From positions 82,501 through 142,632 of the forward strand of contig KV908638.1 in assembly GCA_002005505.1 (NCBI GenBank): a stretch of DNA of 60,132 nucleotides, read 5' to 3'. How positions within the stretch are numbered: position 1 is the first letter of the stretch; the number at the start of each line of letters is the position of its first letter. The notes beneath the pieces were generated by a model. That model was not told where the DNA came from, ran no database searches, and saw only the letters and a program-made list of their open reading frames with translations. A program made the position numbers and the translations under genes. Shown piece by piece: positions 1 through 18,776 of the stretch. Origin of the DNA: Botryococcus braunii (lineage: Eukaryota; Chlorophyta; Trebouxiophyceae).

Positions 1-931
1 CAAGCAATCCTGCATGTGGGTCCAAGCATGGAGGAATGCTTCTGACACTTATTAATAAGCAGTGCTCGCATGATCCAAGCCATAAGACCAAGCATGAAAA
101 CATGACTGTGGAGATGCCTAGTCCTACGGCTTGAGAATACGAGAGAGAATGTCAGTACAGTGTAGACTGTGGATGTGGACCTTGCCACTGGTCACCTTGA
201 TGGACTTGCAGTACCAAACACTGCGACCATGATATGAAGATGGATGTGAACCCTGCCACTCCGCCTCACAAGGGGCTCGGGAACACCAGAGAATACCGCA
301 GAGATGTGAAAAAACTGTGGGGCCATGGGGATGAACCTGGCCACTAAAAAGTGGATGGGACTCGGGATCATGGAGGGAATGCCACCGCACTATAGAATTT
401 CGCCAGGGCATAATCTTTCATGGACTTGAGACTGCCCAGAGATCTGTACTACAGTATAAGCATGGGTGTGAAGCTTGGCACTACAAACTCCCCAAGTGGC
501 TGAAGAACACCATTGAAAGGGCACCGCGTCCAGAAGGTGGAAGCCCCACCTGCGCTTGCACCCCCTCCAGAGGATAGAGAGGCACCCCCCGCCTGCTGCA
601 TATGCACCTGCCATTGTTTTCCCTTAGGGGCTTGCAGATGAAGGCCAGCAACCGGGGGGGAGGGGGGGGAGGGAAGGGGATAACACATATCTTTTTCTCG
701 GTTTGATTAACTGTGATTAACACACGAGACACAACGTTGCCAAGCGTCATGATTAAAGGGAAAAAAAAAACACTCATTGGAAAAAGCCAGGGTCTTTGGA
801 CTTGTGGCAGTGATGGTGGTGGGAGGTGGGGCAGGGAGAATTTGGAGAGGGTGAGGGAAGCTGCGCAGCCCCGAGCGGGTGTCCCCGCGCTGTCTTTTGA
901 CACGCCGTACGCCACGTCTCTTCCCATGCAG
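1..931. other. no exon recognised; degenerate repeats
   Basis: No coding segment is recognisable here. It lies upstream of the first transporter exon I can see and is probably intron, because the ATP-binding half of the transporter must lie further 5', outside the window. Between about 165 and 520 a loosely repeated pattern (GATGTGAA-CC-TGCCACT, then GGACTCGGGA and an AATACCGC-like motif) recurs every 75-135 bases, which suggests a decayed minisatellite. A G-rich tract lies at about 651-675. Confidence 0.35.
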
Positions 932-7652
<6,721 letters not shown>

Positions 7653-8490
7653 CCATTCCGCCGACAGTTTGCTCATGGCGCTTTTCCTTCTCCCCTCTCT
7701 TTCTTTCGGGGGGTTTCCCCCCCTTTTTTGGGTTGGCCTGCCGATGTTCTTCCTGCAGAAAGCTCTCGAAGAACATCGATGCATATCCTCAAGGAGTCAG
7801 TAGACAGCTTCTCAGCTTTTTGATAGAGTTCCGAAGGATTAATTTCATTCGCGCTGGTCCTCCCCTTCATGCGCATGCATGCTGATGCCTTGTCCAGTCT
7901 TTAAAAACGTGCTCGCCAGCATAACATCGTTGCATTTTTGTGAGCCCAATTCTTATGCACCAGTTGTGCGACGGCTTCCTACATGAATGCTTATGATTGC
8001 CCAGAGCAGGGTGCTCCACGGCGTGTTGTGAAAACTTGTAGCGACCTGAGGCAGACTAGAGCTCGATTTGAGCTCGGGTGGCATTGCGAGTGAACTCGCA
8101 TTATGTCAGACTTGAATGTTTTAAGGCCCTTTGAAGGCCCTTGCGGGCACAGATGAGGCCCCTGGTCCCCGTGGCCCCCCTGAGATTTCTGGGATGGCGT
8201 GCACTGGACGAGAAGATGCTAAATTACGGTCCTTGAAGGCCATGAAGGAATATTCCGGCCCATGCTGGCCTCCTTCATGATCCAGCACATTAGTATTTTT
8301 TGAGAGTGGACGAGCCCGCCTAGCGCGCTTGCGGCACGTGTAAATGTCGAAGTGATCCTTGAATGAGCATGGCAGTGGATTGGGTACATGTTGAAAGGCG
8401 TCGTCTGCTTGGTCCTAAACGGTACGACCCCAAGGTGGGCGGCTAGGAGTGGTCGTCGCACGTGGACATCAAACTTGCAGGTCAACAGTA
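7653..8490. other. 3' flank of the transporter gene, duplicated downstream
   Basis: No gene is seen. Most of it is alignable by eye with about 12529-13430. Shared landmarks are the pyrimidine-rich stretch after the stop, AACATCGATGCAT, CCCTTTGAAGGCCCTT and GAGAGTGGACGAGCCCGCCTAG. It probably contains the 3' UTR. No clear polyadenylation signal was identified. Confidence 0.5.
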
Positions 8491-11339
8491 CGGAACATTT
8501 AAAAGTAAAGGGGGTCTTTCGATGGACCTGCAGCAGGACTTACAGGTATATATATACTTACGTAGGTATTCACATACTACTAAGGAAGAATATTTCCATA
8601 TACTTCCATAGGCACATATGCAAACGCAGTACAGTTGCAGGATGTATGTGAGGCGTGCCATGGAGAGGTGGGGTTATGTGTGCGGCCTTCTGTCGTGTAT
8701 TGCCTTGATGAGTCCTGGCTGAGCTTTGTGCAGGCGGCCCACTGGTGCCTGTAATGACAAGAGTGCAGTGATATTTGCGATCTCCCTGATCATGTTGGCG
8801 TGTAGTGGTGTTTGGGAGTAGTCATATGTTAATAATATGTTAGGGAGTAATCATATGTTAGGGAGTAATCATATGCTTACACTGGTTATATTAAGACTCG
8901 AGGACTAGTAGAGCTCGCATGGGTGTCAGGCCCAAACCAATCGGTCGCAACATGTACAGCAGTCTTCTGACCTATTGGATATGTGCACCTGTTGCTTCTC
9001 CGCCGTTGCTGACAAAACCACTGGGAGAACGGGTGAAGAAGGGAATCTCTCCTTCGACGATGCATGAACGCCTTCACCCCCTCTGTCTACATTAAAATCT
9101 GATAGGTGCTTTATAGGGCTGAGCCCCTACGGCTGGTTTCCAGTTTTGAAGATCAGCTGGTGGCGCCAGCCATCCCAAAATTCCTTTTGAGCAGAGTTTC
9201 AACATTTTTGCCAAAAAGTCTGAGATATCGCCCCTGATCCATGACAATCCATGTCTAGGTATGTGGCCCATGGGCCCATGTGGCCTGGCCAGCCGGCCGC
9301 CTGGCCGTGTGTCAGCGTGACACTGGATTATGGGGCGCCAATCCCCCCATGTACCGGCATGAAACCCCAGTGCAGTTTTCTCAGACACAAGGCGGCACCC
9401 GCGTAGCCATACATCGCAAGGCATCCCCTGCGTTGCTGATGACACGGTGCTGCCACAAACACCGTACCCTGCAAACGTCCAGGCCTTGTGGTGTTGGGGC
9501 GATTTGGCCTTTCAAATCATAACCCTCGCGTTATCAAGCTAACAGCCCTGATGGCTGTGGTACGCACGGGCATCCAACCGTCGTGATCCTTAAGAGGCCA
9601 CCCTGTGCGATACCCGAAGAAGGAGAAGAAGAAGATGATAATCTACACATCTGTCCAGACACTGGCCCAGGAGGATGGGGCAGGATGCAGTTCGTGCTCG
9701 ACACTGCTGGTTGAATTTGTCCTCGGCTTAGAATGAATTGAGCATAGGAAAGGTGGTGGTGGAAGTTGTCCCAATGTTGGCCAACCTCCACATCGGCTCA
9801 GTCAAGTACATTGGCAGTGACGTATTGGTCCTGCAGCCAGGCTTGAAAGACATCAGGAAAAACCCTTTGCTCGAAATACATTGCTGCTGTTTTTTTGAAC
9901 AGATTGCATGGTAAGGAGTAAAGTCAAACATTTGTGGGCTCCTGCTATCCATTGTGGCGTGAACGCATTCCAATTGTTGCGTGTCCTCGATGTTGGATAA
10001 TCAGTCCTGCTGCTGCTTATCACCGTAGGTAAACAGTAAATAGCATACGCAGGTCTACCCCGTTTTGATAAACAATAAGAGTCATCATAACACGTGATGA
10101 CCTCACGTGGCTGCACTATTGGAGTCGCCACATCACGTGGTTGCATTCTTGCCGCTTCTATGTACAACATGTATATTAGCCCTACCAGAGAACAACACTA
10201 ATTTTCGTCACAGACATACTCCCAGGGCTGGACCTTCAATCTTCTGCGATACAATTAACTTCATCGCTGCCTCGTCGGAGCCTCTACAGCCGCCACATCG
10301 CGTGACATACGTATGGTATACCGCCACGCGGCTGCTTCATTGCAGAAAATGTGAAGTGTGCATGACCTGGCAGACGCGGAGGAAACACTATGTAAGTACC
10401 ACCCACACGCTCCACGGTACATACACGGACCTCCCTTCCACCACCCAGTATAACCAAGCAAGGCCTTGAGGAACAGCACAGACGACAAATTTGCATGGAA
10501 CAATCGCTCCCGGCGTTTTTTTTTTGAGCATTTGTTGATGATGTGTTAGTCTATCCCACAATCCAGCTGGCTACCCCAAGACCTGTGAAACGCCATATAT
10601 TAGTCCGTTAAATTCAATATAGTATTCTGTTTATGACGGATTGTATGAGTTAAGTTGTTGCGACAATATACTAGTAGTTGTAACTGTGATTAGGAAGTGT
10701 GGTTCCACCGTACCTGCGTCATTAGGTTTTGTTGGGATTTCTGGTAGGCAGATGTGGCCAGTATCTGTACCAGAATCCCGTGTGCATTTGTCACGTCTCA
10801 ACTGCTTTTCGTCACAGTCTGACTCACAGATCTAGCTTTTCGGTACAGATCTTTGGACACCTTCGGAGGGCTTGGGTCTGCTTCATCGCACGACAGCCCC
10901 CCACGTGGCTGGCACGTTGGAGTCCCTAGAGCCGCCCATCGCATGTAATCCCGCCACGTTGCAGCACTTTGTCCATGAGCACTGCGGGATCTGAATTGTG
11001 AGGGGTGCTCTGGCCTATCAAAGCTGGGTTTCTTAACAAACACGCACTGACGAATTTGCACCTTTGTAAATCAATAAATAGCAACCCAGGACTTTTTAGT
11101 GGGCTTGGACTACTATCTACCGTGTTGAATACGCATATATACATAATACATACGAGCCTCCATGACCACTAAAGTACACTTTAAGTGCACTGTTATGAGT
11201 GCACCGCAAGTGCACATAAATGTGCACTTCAAACTAAAGCATCAGACCCCATGGGGTGTTCTCCAATACATACATGCATTCTGGGGTGGATAATGTCCAC
11301 TGGAATACCCACTGGGCATCCCAGGGGTCTCCCAGCCAA
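8491..11339. other. intergenic, no gene recognised
   Basis: Nothing coding is recognised on either strand. Short repeats of GGGAGTAATCATATGTTA occur at about 8813-8870. From about 10090 to 10970 a loose motif combining CACGTGGCTG or CACGCGGCTG with GGAGTC/GGAGCC and a second CACATCRCGTG recurs three times (about 10100, 10275 and 10905), which may be remnants of an old repeat. Confidence 0.4.
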
Positions 11340-11566
11340 TCTTCGTCAGTCTTTGGTCAGTTAATCTATCTCCTCAGCCAAGCCTGTTAGTCGTTTGTCA
11401 GTCAAGTCTGCAGCTGAGCAGTTGCTGTTTTGTTTTCCCCTAGACTCCGGTCAAGGTGGTCCTACTGGCCAAGCCTTGTCCGTCTTTTGTCAGTCAATGC
11501 CGTTGGCGGAGGGGTATTTTTGGAGGATAGAACAGTTCAATTGCAACCTGTCAAAGAGGGCCTCGG

Positions 11567-11570
<4 letters not shown>

Positions 11571-11634
<64 letters not shown>

Positions 11635-11693
11635 ATGCGTGCGCGTGTGTGTGTATGTGCGTGTGTGTGCGCGTGTGCGTGTGCGTGTGCGTG

Positions 11694-11764
<71 letters not shown>
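11571..11764. repeat. double (GT)n array at the duplication junction
   Basis: Two pure GT blocks (about 11573-11634 and 11698-11764) are separated by an irregular GTGCG/GCATG stretch. The left flank is first-intron-like and the right flank is last-intron-like. Confidence 0.9.
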
Positions 11765-11766
<2 letters not shown>

Positions 11767-12317
11767 AGGTGGGGTGGGACGGCGTGGCTGTGGGTGTCGA
11801 TTTGTGCGTCGGAGCCTGACTTTTTAAAGTAAAAAACCGGCAATTCATTGATTCCGCGAGGTCATGACAAAGTGCTTAGGTAAGTGACCGGCAATTTCAT
11901 TGATTTTGCGGGGTCACATGACAGGTATTTCTCACAGCATCTTGTAGCTCGCCTTTGCTTGATGATGTATGGGCAGGCGCCCTACAGCAGAGGCACCGTG
12001 ACTGAGTTGTCACTTACATGTTTTATATGGTTCCCCCACCCGTGTGCCCAGATTGCTCCTGATGCATCTGACATCATGGACAACTCGAGCTCCTCCCTGG
12101 GTTTTAGGATATACCGATAGTGGAAGTTGCTTGATGTTGTGCACAGTGGTGGAGGTCGCACAAGCTTAACAGTATTTCGACCCTCCATGGGCATGCAATT
12201 TGAGAGTGCTTCCATAGTGTAGTATGGGGTTGAGTAAAACTTGGAGGGAAGTGGCTGTGACCTGGCTGACCTGGCGGCGATCCACGTGGCTTGAGAAGCA
12301 GCATGGGCTTGATGCAG

Positions 12318-12528
12318 CTGGGAGACGTCAGAGATGAGTTTATATCACTCTGGACCACAGGACGCGTATGAGCGTCGCGGGTTTTATCGAGTCCTACTTC
12401 GACTACCGTTGGGACTTCCGGGGCTATGCGGTCCTGGGCCAGGACTCCTGGCCCTCGTCCTCTTCATTGTCCTGTTTCGGTTGGTTGCCATCTACGCCCT
12501 CATGCGCTTCAGTTCCCAGAGACGATGA
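12318..12528 (+). pseudogene. pseudogenised copy of the ABCG last exon
   Basis: Same acceptor context (GATGCAG) and closely similar to the exon at 7458-7652, including FIESYF-YRWDFRGYAVL and the final TGA at 12526-12528. A 2-bp insertion near 12342 and a 14-bp insertion near 12436-12449 both shift the frame, so it cannot encode the C-terminus. No other transporter exons are in this copy. Confidence 0.85.
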
Positions 12529-12561
12529 CCATTCCGCCGACAGGTTGCCCATGGCGCTTTT

Positions 12562-12600
12562 CCTCCCCTCCCCTCCCCTCCCCTCCCCTCCCCTCCCTTT
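12562..12600. repeat. (CCCCT)n pentanucleotide repeat
   Basis: About seven CCCCT units just downstream of the pseudo-exon, absent from the equivalent pyrimidine-rich site at about 7690. Confidence 0.9.
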
Positions 12601-13430
12601 CTTTCTTTATTGCTTTTTCTTTCTTCCTGGTTGGTCTGCCGATGTTCTTCTTGCAAAGGCTCTCCAAGAACATCGATGCATGTCCTCCACGAGACAGCCT
12701 CTATTCTCAGCGTTTTGGTAGATTTCGAAAGGACAAGACTGACGTCGTTCACGCTCGTCCTTCCGTTCATGCTGATGCCTTCCTCAAATTTGAACACGTG
12801 ATTGCCAGCATAAAACCGTTGCGTTTTGTGAGCTCAATTCTTATGCACCAGGGGTGCACCTTCTTATATAAAAGGTATATTATCGACCAGAGCAGGCTAC
12901 ACGGCGGACTGTGAATTTGCCTAGTAACACCCTGAGCCATACTTGTGATCGATTTCGAGCTGGGGTGGCACTGCGAGGTCGCATTGGCTAATGAACGTGC
13001 ATTAGGTCGGAGTTTAATATTTCTAGGCCCTTTGAAGGCCCTTATGGGCACGGCTGAGGCCCTCGTGGCCCCATTGAGCCCTTGTGAGCTTTTTAGGATG
13101 GCATGCGTGGGATGAGTAGCTACCATAGTGAGGTGATTGCTGTCCTAGAAGGTCATGAAGGATATGCATGCCCATGCTGGCCAACGTCATGTTGCAGTAT
13201 ATTTTTTGAGAGTGGACGAGCCCGCCTAGGGCACTCACGGCGTGAATGAATTTTATGTCTAGTTGATCTTTTTTTGAGACTCTCAGTGCATAGAGTACAT
13301 GCATGTAGAGACGTTGTATGTGTCTAGGCGTGTATGCTCCTAACGGTGCGACCATACCGACGCCTATACACTGAGCCGCTCACCCCCAGAGTGGTCTTGG
13401 CAAATGGACATCAAGTTTGCATGTCCACAT

Positions 13431-14288
13431 CCAGGAAGGGTAAAAAGCAATAGAGGTTTAAGCCTTACCCCACAAGTATCCTTGGACTTCCATAGAGTAA
13501 TGCGGAATAGATTACTTGGATTGGTAGCTAGCGTGCATCTTCTGACACCATCGAATTATCTGGTCGCCCGCGAGACTGTTCGACACTCTCCTGTGACCGT
13601 GTTGCACTTCTCCGGTGTTCTCTTTGCGCTGTGGCGTGTCCTAGAGCCACGTCTGCAACAGGTACCTCCTCTCACGTGGACCCCAGATGGTCCACGAAGC
13701 CAGCCTCGGGCGCTTGCTCAAATTAGCACCGCCTACAGTGTTTGCAACTGCCCCGTCGTGTTTCTACTCTGCCGTACTCTAAGATTTCGTTTACAATCGT
13801 ACTTTTCTTTCATCCTCACAACAGTGATAGGCGGATCCCGTTAATGTTTTTGAGTGTCTGTATGGGGATCGAGATGCCCCGCATCGCCGCCCTTATTTCG
13901 ATGTCATGCGGTGATAGGGTTCAGTGTCGACCCTATCATTGCATGTTTGCTTCTATCCTTGTCTCCTGCCACGTCTCTCTGCCTCCTTACCGCACGTCTC
14001 GTTGCCTCTCTGTCTAGGCATTCACTCATCTAATTCATGGTATGTCTACCTCCTTTCACATTGTGCTTATTGTCATCGATCCTTTACATCCTTCTGCCAT
14101 CACCCAGTCTTTGTCTTCACGGCATCGCGGCATTGCTACTGTTGTCCTACTTTGGGCCAAACCTTTACCTTCGGTCCAAGTTACTCGTGTTTCCTTTCTT
14201 ATCTTTATTTCGAACGTCTGCCTTTCGTGTTGTCCGTCCATATCTCCCATTTTTTCCGTCCGTAACCCCAGTCCCATCCTCCCATGCC
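13431..14288. other. intergenic, no gene recognised
   Basis: Pyrimidine-rich sequence with several short open frames that are hydrophobic only because of base composition. It ends at the chromovirus insertion site. The host sequence resumes at 35735. Confidence 0.4.
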
Positions 14289-14293
14289 CTCAC

Positions 14294-14583
14294 TGTAGTA
14301 CTGAGGAATGCAAGGGAAGAGAAAGGGAATAATACTTGAGACACGGAGCTCGTTACAAAGTAAGATTACTCTCTGAGTCAGTAATCAATGCCCAATGTCC
14401 TAGCATGGCGCCCTACTTCCCTCCATAGGCTCGGGCGAGTACCCCCCCCGATATGAGGTACATAGGAGCCAGCTGGGAATATCCCGCCAAGAGCCGGTGG
14501 AGCACTTGTAACGGGTAACGAGTAGAATCCTTACATGTCACTGGCGAAGCTAATGACTACAGCAGTACGAGGAGACCGTTACA
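14294..14583 (-). repeat. chromovirus 3' LTR
   Basis: 290 bp, nearly identical to 35440-35729. On the + strand it runs from TGTAGTACTGAGG to ACCGTTACA. Differences from the other copy are mostly at the ends (GAGG versus CAGC, TTACA versus TTGCA) with a few internal ones. Confidence 0.9.
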
Positions 14584-14598
14584 TCTCCCCCCCCTTAA
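14584..14598 (-). promoter_or_regulatory. polypurine tract of the chromovirus
   Basis: Read on the minus strand this is an A/G-only run with nine or so G immediately upstream of the 3' LTR, where plus-strand DNA synthesis is primed. Confidence 0.7.
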
Positions 14599-15218
14599 GT
14601 CGCGTCCCCCTTCGGTAACTGCCTGAAATTGGGCAGCAACGGGATACAAATGGCAGTACGACTAAGCTGTACATGTCCCATACCATGACAACCTAGCCAG
14701 GGACTTGTAAATGCGACATGTCTACACGTGCACTTCACGTTCACGTGCACGGTGCTGTAATCAATTAGAAACCGAGGGAAATCAGTGAGGGAACGACCCT
14801 TACTGCCATGACAAGGGGTAAGTTACTGGAGTGCACTACTCTTACACAACCAGGGCTTCGACTCCAGTCCGGAATGAGTCCCTTACATGTCAGGGTGATC
14901 TCCTGAAGTGCTGCAAGCCAAATAAAGATGGTGTGCTTCCATCTGGTTCACCATTGGAACCATATTATGTCCCACATTTGGGAATGCGAGCGTGATCGGG
15001 CCAGGATGCACGCTGAATCCGGGCAAGCCCGTGCTGCAAGGACGACGGCGTCCCGTGATGTTCCTGGTCACGTGCCAACCCGAGGTCAAGTTTTGGACTA
15101 GTCAAAATTTGCCTAATCCTAAAGACACACAGAGAGTTTCCCCAGTAAGGATTCCCGGATGCCCTTGGATCCCCTACCCCTCCCAGCTATCAAGCCCGTG
15201 AGAGAGTTTGTAGGGTAA

Positions 15219-15524
15219 TTAAAGGCTATCACAAGTACCCACCAAATTGCTCTCTGGTTCCCAAGAGTTATGCTCTGCGCCATATCCTTCCCATTTGATG
15301 AGGTATTTGAAAGTAGGTTTCCCTTTCCTACTCCCGGTTTTCATGTGGGCCAAAATGGCCTCAACCTCATAATTGAATTCCCCATCAATGGTAAGTGGCA
15401 AGGGAGGAGGGGGGTTCCGTCCCGGAACGTACTTCCGCAAGGAAGACACATGTATAACATTGTGCCACTTTGTTTTTGCTGTGCCTTTTGTGCTAAAGCA
15501 ATATGCTTCTTTGCATTCTCCCAA
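15219..15524 (-). pseudogene. chromovirus integrase C-terminus with chromodomain
   Basis: The segment contains YEVEAILAHMK, YLIKWEGYG and SWEPESNL, the core of a chromodomain, with the first aromatic residue and both W residues of the cage region present. In chromoviruses this domain follows integrase and steers insertion to marked chromatin. Upstream, WHNVIHVSSLRKYVPG is the end of the integrase C-terminal fold. It is in a different frame from the catalytic core at 15341-16057, so a frameshift lies near 15500. Confidence 0.85.
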
Positions 15525-16057
15525 GCGACAACTCTGTCTTGGGCAGCTTTCAACAATATGTTTGCATCATGCAAATGAGAGGCCAGCAGGGCAGAAGTGC
15601 CAGTAGCACTATGGGGACTTGGCAGATCGTTTGCTAATGACCCGGGGACTCGGGGATGCCTGCCAAAATTGACAAAGAAGGGTGTCGATTTGATGCTGTG
15701 CTGGTATGCGTTATTGATTGGAAGTTGCGCTGCACGGATAAAGGTGTCCCAGTCAGAACCCCTTGGGTTCACAAAATGTCTCAGCATGTTTTCCACTACC
15801 CTATTCATGCGTTCCGTTTGTCCATCCGTCTGAGGATGGTAAGGTGAGGACATGCACTGTTTGGTCCCAATGGATTTACACCAGGTTTGAAACCACTGGG
15901 ATGTGAAACGAGGGTCCCTATTAGAAATCAGTGTTTCGGGTACCCCAAAGATGCTGAACACAACAGTAGAGAGGAGGCGCGCTACATCCTCTGCTGAACA
16001 GTGAAAATCACAAGGGACCAATCTACACATCTTGGTGAGTCGGTCTACCACCACCAA
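15341..16057 (-). pseudogene. chromovirus integrase catalytic core
   Basis: Shows VVVDRLTKMCRL, SNRDPRFTSQWF and SSPYHPQTDGQTERMNR, which carry the second aspartate and the glutamate of the DDE triad. The first aspartate lies just upstream, past a frame break between 16057 and 16115. The tail from about 15490 is out of frame and matches nothing. Confidence 0.85.
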
Positions 16058-16114
16058 AAGGGCATTATGACCATCATTCGTGGGTGGTAGGCAAGTAATA
16101 AAATCAAATGAGAG

Positions 16115-16441
16115 TTAATTCCAGGGCTTGTCTGGGATTGGGAGAGGCCGGAGTAGGCCTTTTGGGCCGGCTGTGTCGGGTTTGTTGCGTTGGCAGCTGT
16201 CACAGCTGGAAATGAAACGTTTGACGTCCCCAACCATGCCTGGCCATGTAAATTGGCGCTGCAAGACTTCCAGAGTCCTCTTACTTCCCATGTGCCCATA
16301 TGACGGTGTGTCATGAAGTTCTGCGATGAGCCCACACTTCACTTCAGCGTCACAGGGTACCACGATGCGTTGGTGCCCTTGCTTTACCGTCTTCCACCAA
16401 AATCCATAATGAAACTTCAATTTTTCAGTTGTAGAGGTCAT
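16115..16441 (-). pseudogene. chromovirus integrase zinc-binding domain
   Basis: Carries LIAELHDTPSYGHMGSKRTL and ISSCDSCQRNK, the H-H-C-C zinc-binding domain at the N-terminus of Ty3 integrases. It ends at a stop just before the catalytic core, so the integrase is split. Confidence 0.85.
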
Positions 16442-17541
16442 CGAGAACTAAGGGTCTTTCTGAAAAAGACCCTTAAAAGTTTGTCAAGCAGGGGTGGGCC
16501 TGGAAGTTGCAGCTCACTTGGAAAATGCATGCTGTGGGAACGGAATTTCCCCGAAAGGTGTTGGTTTAACTCATTTGGTATACTGAAGTCGAAGTCACTT
16601 GAAAAAACTTCACATTCTACCGTTGTGGGGTGGGACTGAGCTTGCAGGTCGTTAGACTCCAGGTGACTCGCACAACCAGGTGCCGTTCCAGGTAAGTTCG
16701 GTTTCGAATGGGAAATAGACTTATCTTGAAATAGGATGGTGTTCTGAAATGACGCGGGGGTATCCGGACCACTCTGTTGTCCCGAAAGCGTTGCGTGATC
16801 GAGATCCGCAGCTCGGGCCTGTGCGCGAGTAAACGCTACGAGAATGTGTTGCCTGTGCTCCGCAACAGTATTCAAAAGGTTAGAGCATCTTGACAAGGGA
16901 TCAGCCACATTTGTGTGTCCAAGCTCGTACTTCCAGGTGAAGTGGAACCTTTGCAGAGTTTCATACCACCTTGCTTGCCTCCTGCTCAGAACAGGAGTGC
17001 CTTGAAAGAAAGTATTTGGATGATGATCTGTGATAATAGTAAGACCTTCACAACCTTCAAGGTAATGTCTCCAAGCTTTCAGCGCATATATGGTGGCACA
17101 CAATTCCTGCTCAGAAACTGAATAGTTCATTTCTGCTGCAGAGAAACGCTTAGACAAGTATGCAATGGGTTTGTCATTCTGCAATAAAACTGCGCCCATC
17201 CCGAATCCAGAAGCATCTGTGACAAGAGTGTAAGGAAGAGAGGGGTCAGGCGCTTGGAGAATTGGCGCTTCAGTAAGGGCCGTCTTCAGCCCTTCAAATC
17301 CCTCGTGGCATGCAATGGTCCATCTAAATACTGCATGCTTCTTGGTGAGATTGACGAGGGGGAGCGCTAGTGCAGAGAAGCCCTGCACAAATCTCATGAA
17401 AAAATTGCAAAGCCCCAAGAATGCGCGCACTTCAGTCACATTTGAAGGGAGAGGCCAATCTTTGACAGCAGAAATTTTTGCAGGATCCGGTTTAATGCTC
17501 TTGAGGGCATTAAACCGCCCCACATAGTATCCTAAAAACAT
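16438..17541 (-). pseudogene. chromovirus RT C-terminal part and RNase H
   Basis: Begins with the RT thumb/connection (VTEVRAFLGLCNFFMRFVQG) and continues into RNase H (YTLVTDASGFGMGAVLLQND, MNYSVSEQELCATIYAL, ADPLSR). The catalytic D, E and D positions are visible. A frame break near 17541-17577 separates it from the RT palm. Confidence 0.85.
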
Positions 17542-17576
17542 GGTCTAAGCTTCCATGAATGAGCACTTGGAGAGTT

Positions 17577-18680
17577 TCAAATAGAAACGATTGTCCCTGA
17601 GAAGTTGAAAAAAAGTTGCAGATGCTTAAGATGTTCCTCTTTGGTCTTGCTATATATCATGATGTCATCTAGATAGATGACTACAAACTTATGAAGATAC
17701 TTGCCAAAAACTCTGTTCATTGCTGTTTGAAAGGTGGCTGGCGCGTTAGACAGGCCAAATGGCAACACTTGAAACTGAAATTGGCCCATGTGAGTTTTAA
17801 AAGATGTTTTTGGGACATCACTATCATCAATTCTCAACTGATGGTACCCACTATGGAGGTCCAAGGTCGTAAAGTATTTAGCACCAGCAAGCTCATCTAA
17901 GGTTTCATCTAACCTAGGTAAAGGTGTGCTATTTTTGATGGTGGCACTTTTCAATTTGCGATAATCCACCACCATGCGCAAAGACCCATCCTTTTTCTCA
18001 ACTAACAAAACAGGGGCAGAAAAAGGGTGGGTACTGTCCTCAATTAGGCGCAGGGCCAACAGTTGAAGAATGGTAGCCTCAATTGCAGCTTTTTCCTTTG
18101 GAGAATGGCGTGGTGTGTAGCCTGGCTTGATGGGTATGTTGGGGTCCAGATCAATCACGTGGTGGGTTCCCCTATATGGAGGTAGACCGGCAGGCAAGGA
18201 CTCTGGAAACAAGTCTTCATACTCCCGGAGGAGGTCAGCAATCAAAGGATTTACAGAGGACAAGCGTTGATGAAGATCACTAGGACCATTCAAGTTTAAA
18301 GCACATAAAACTGATCCTATGCCTTGGATCGTCTCTGGAGAGTCCTCTTCGGCTTTAAAAACTAATTTGTCTTTGCCGACTTCCAACGAGAAACAACCAT
18401 CCACAAAGTCCAGCCTTGCACCCATATTTGTGAGCCATTCCCTACCAAGATACAAGATATCTTATGGAAGGTCTGCGACAATGCAAGAAGCTTTAAGGTT
18501 TTGTCCCTGAAGTTGGAAAACACATTCATAAATCCCATACACATTCAACTTATGTCCATCCGCAACAGAAGCTTGCAAGGTTCTGTCCGGAGTTCCCAAG
18601 CACACGCCAGCCTTGGCAGCAATATGGCTAGGCAAATATGATGTAGAAGCTTAAGTATCTAACTTCACAGTTATTTGTTG
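17577..18680 (-). pseudogene. chromovirus protease and RT palm
   Basis: Reading leftward from about 18680, the protease motif that should be D-T-G-A-S reads D-T-stop-A-S (TAA at about 18652-18654). A further stop lies at about 18462 before YLGREWL. The frame 18455-17577 then gives the fingers and palm of RT: SAPVLLVEKKDGSLRMVVDY, LDLHSGYHQLRIDD, LPFGLSNAPATFQ and YLDD at 17664-17675. Apart from the stops the catalytic residues of RT are kept. Confidence 0.85.
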
Positions 18681-18776
18681 CCCTGCAATAGACCCCGGGA
18701 CTGACATGTCAAAAGAGGGTTCGTACTTGGAGGCGAACACACGACTGAACTGCGAGTTATCTCCCAACCGGAGTGA

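Larger units (their letters stand above)
11340..13430 (+). repeat. diverged partial duplication of the transporter locus
   Basis: Three stretches match the transporter locus in order. About 11340-11570 matches first-intron sequence at about 1540-1690 (shared CAGTCAATGCCGTTGGCGGAG). About 11770-12310 matches the last intron from about 6465 onward, but without the TA-flanked element at 6662-7152. About 12310-13430 matches the last exon and 3' flank. The two arms meet inside GT arrays (11571-11764), so the exons at 2093-6051 are missing from the copy. This looks like a deletion between two (GT)n arrays, before or after duplication. Confidence 0.7.

Noticed and set aside
13404..13844. 146-codon open frame
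   Set aside because: No recognisable domain, no homologous frame in the duplicated region, and no supporting context.
14037..14339. Hydrophobic 100-codon frame resembling a membrane protein
   Set aside because: Pyrimidine-rich DNA gives hydrophobic translations in two overlapping frames; no family resemblance, and the frame runs into the chromovirus LTR.
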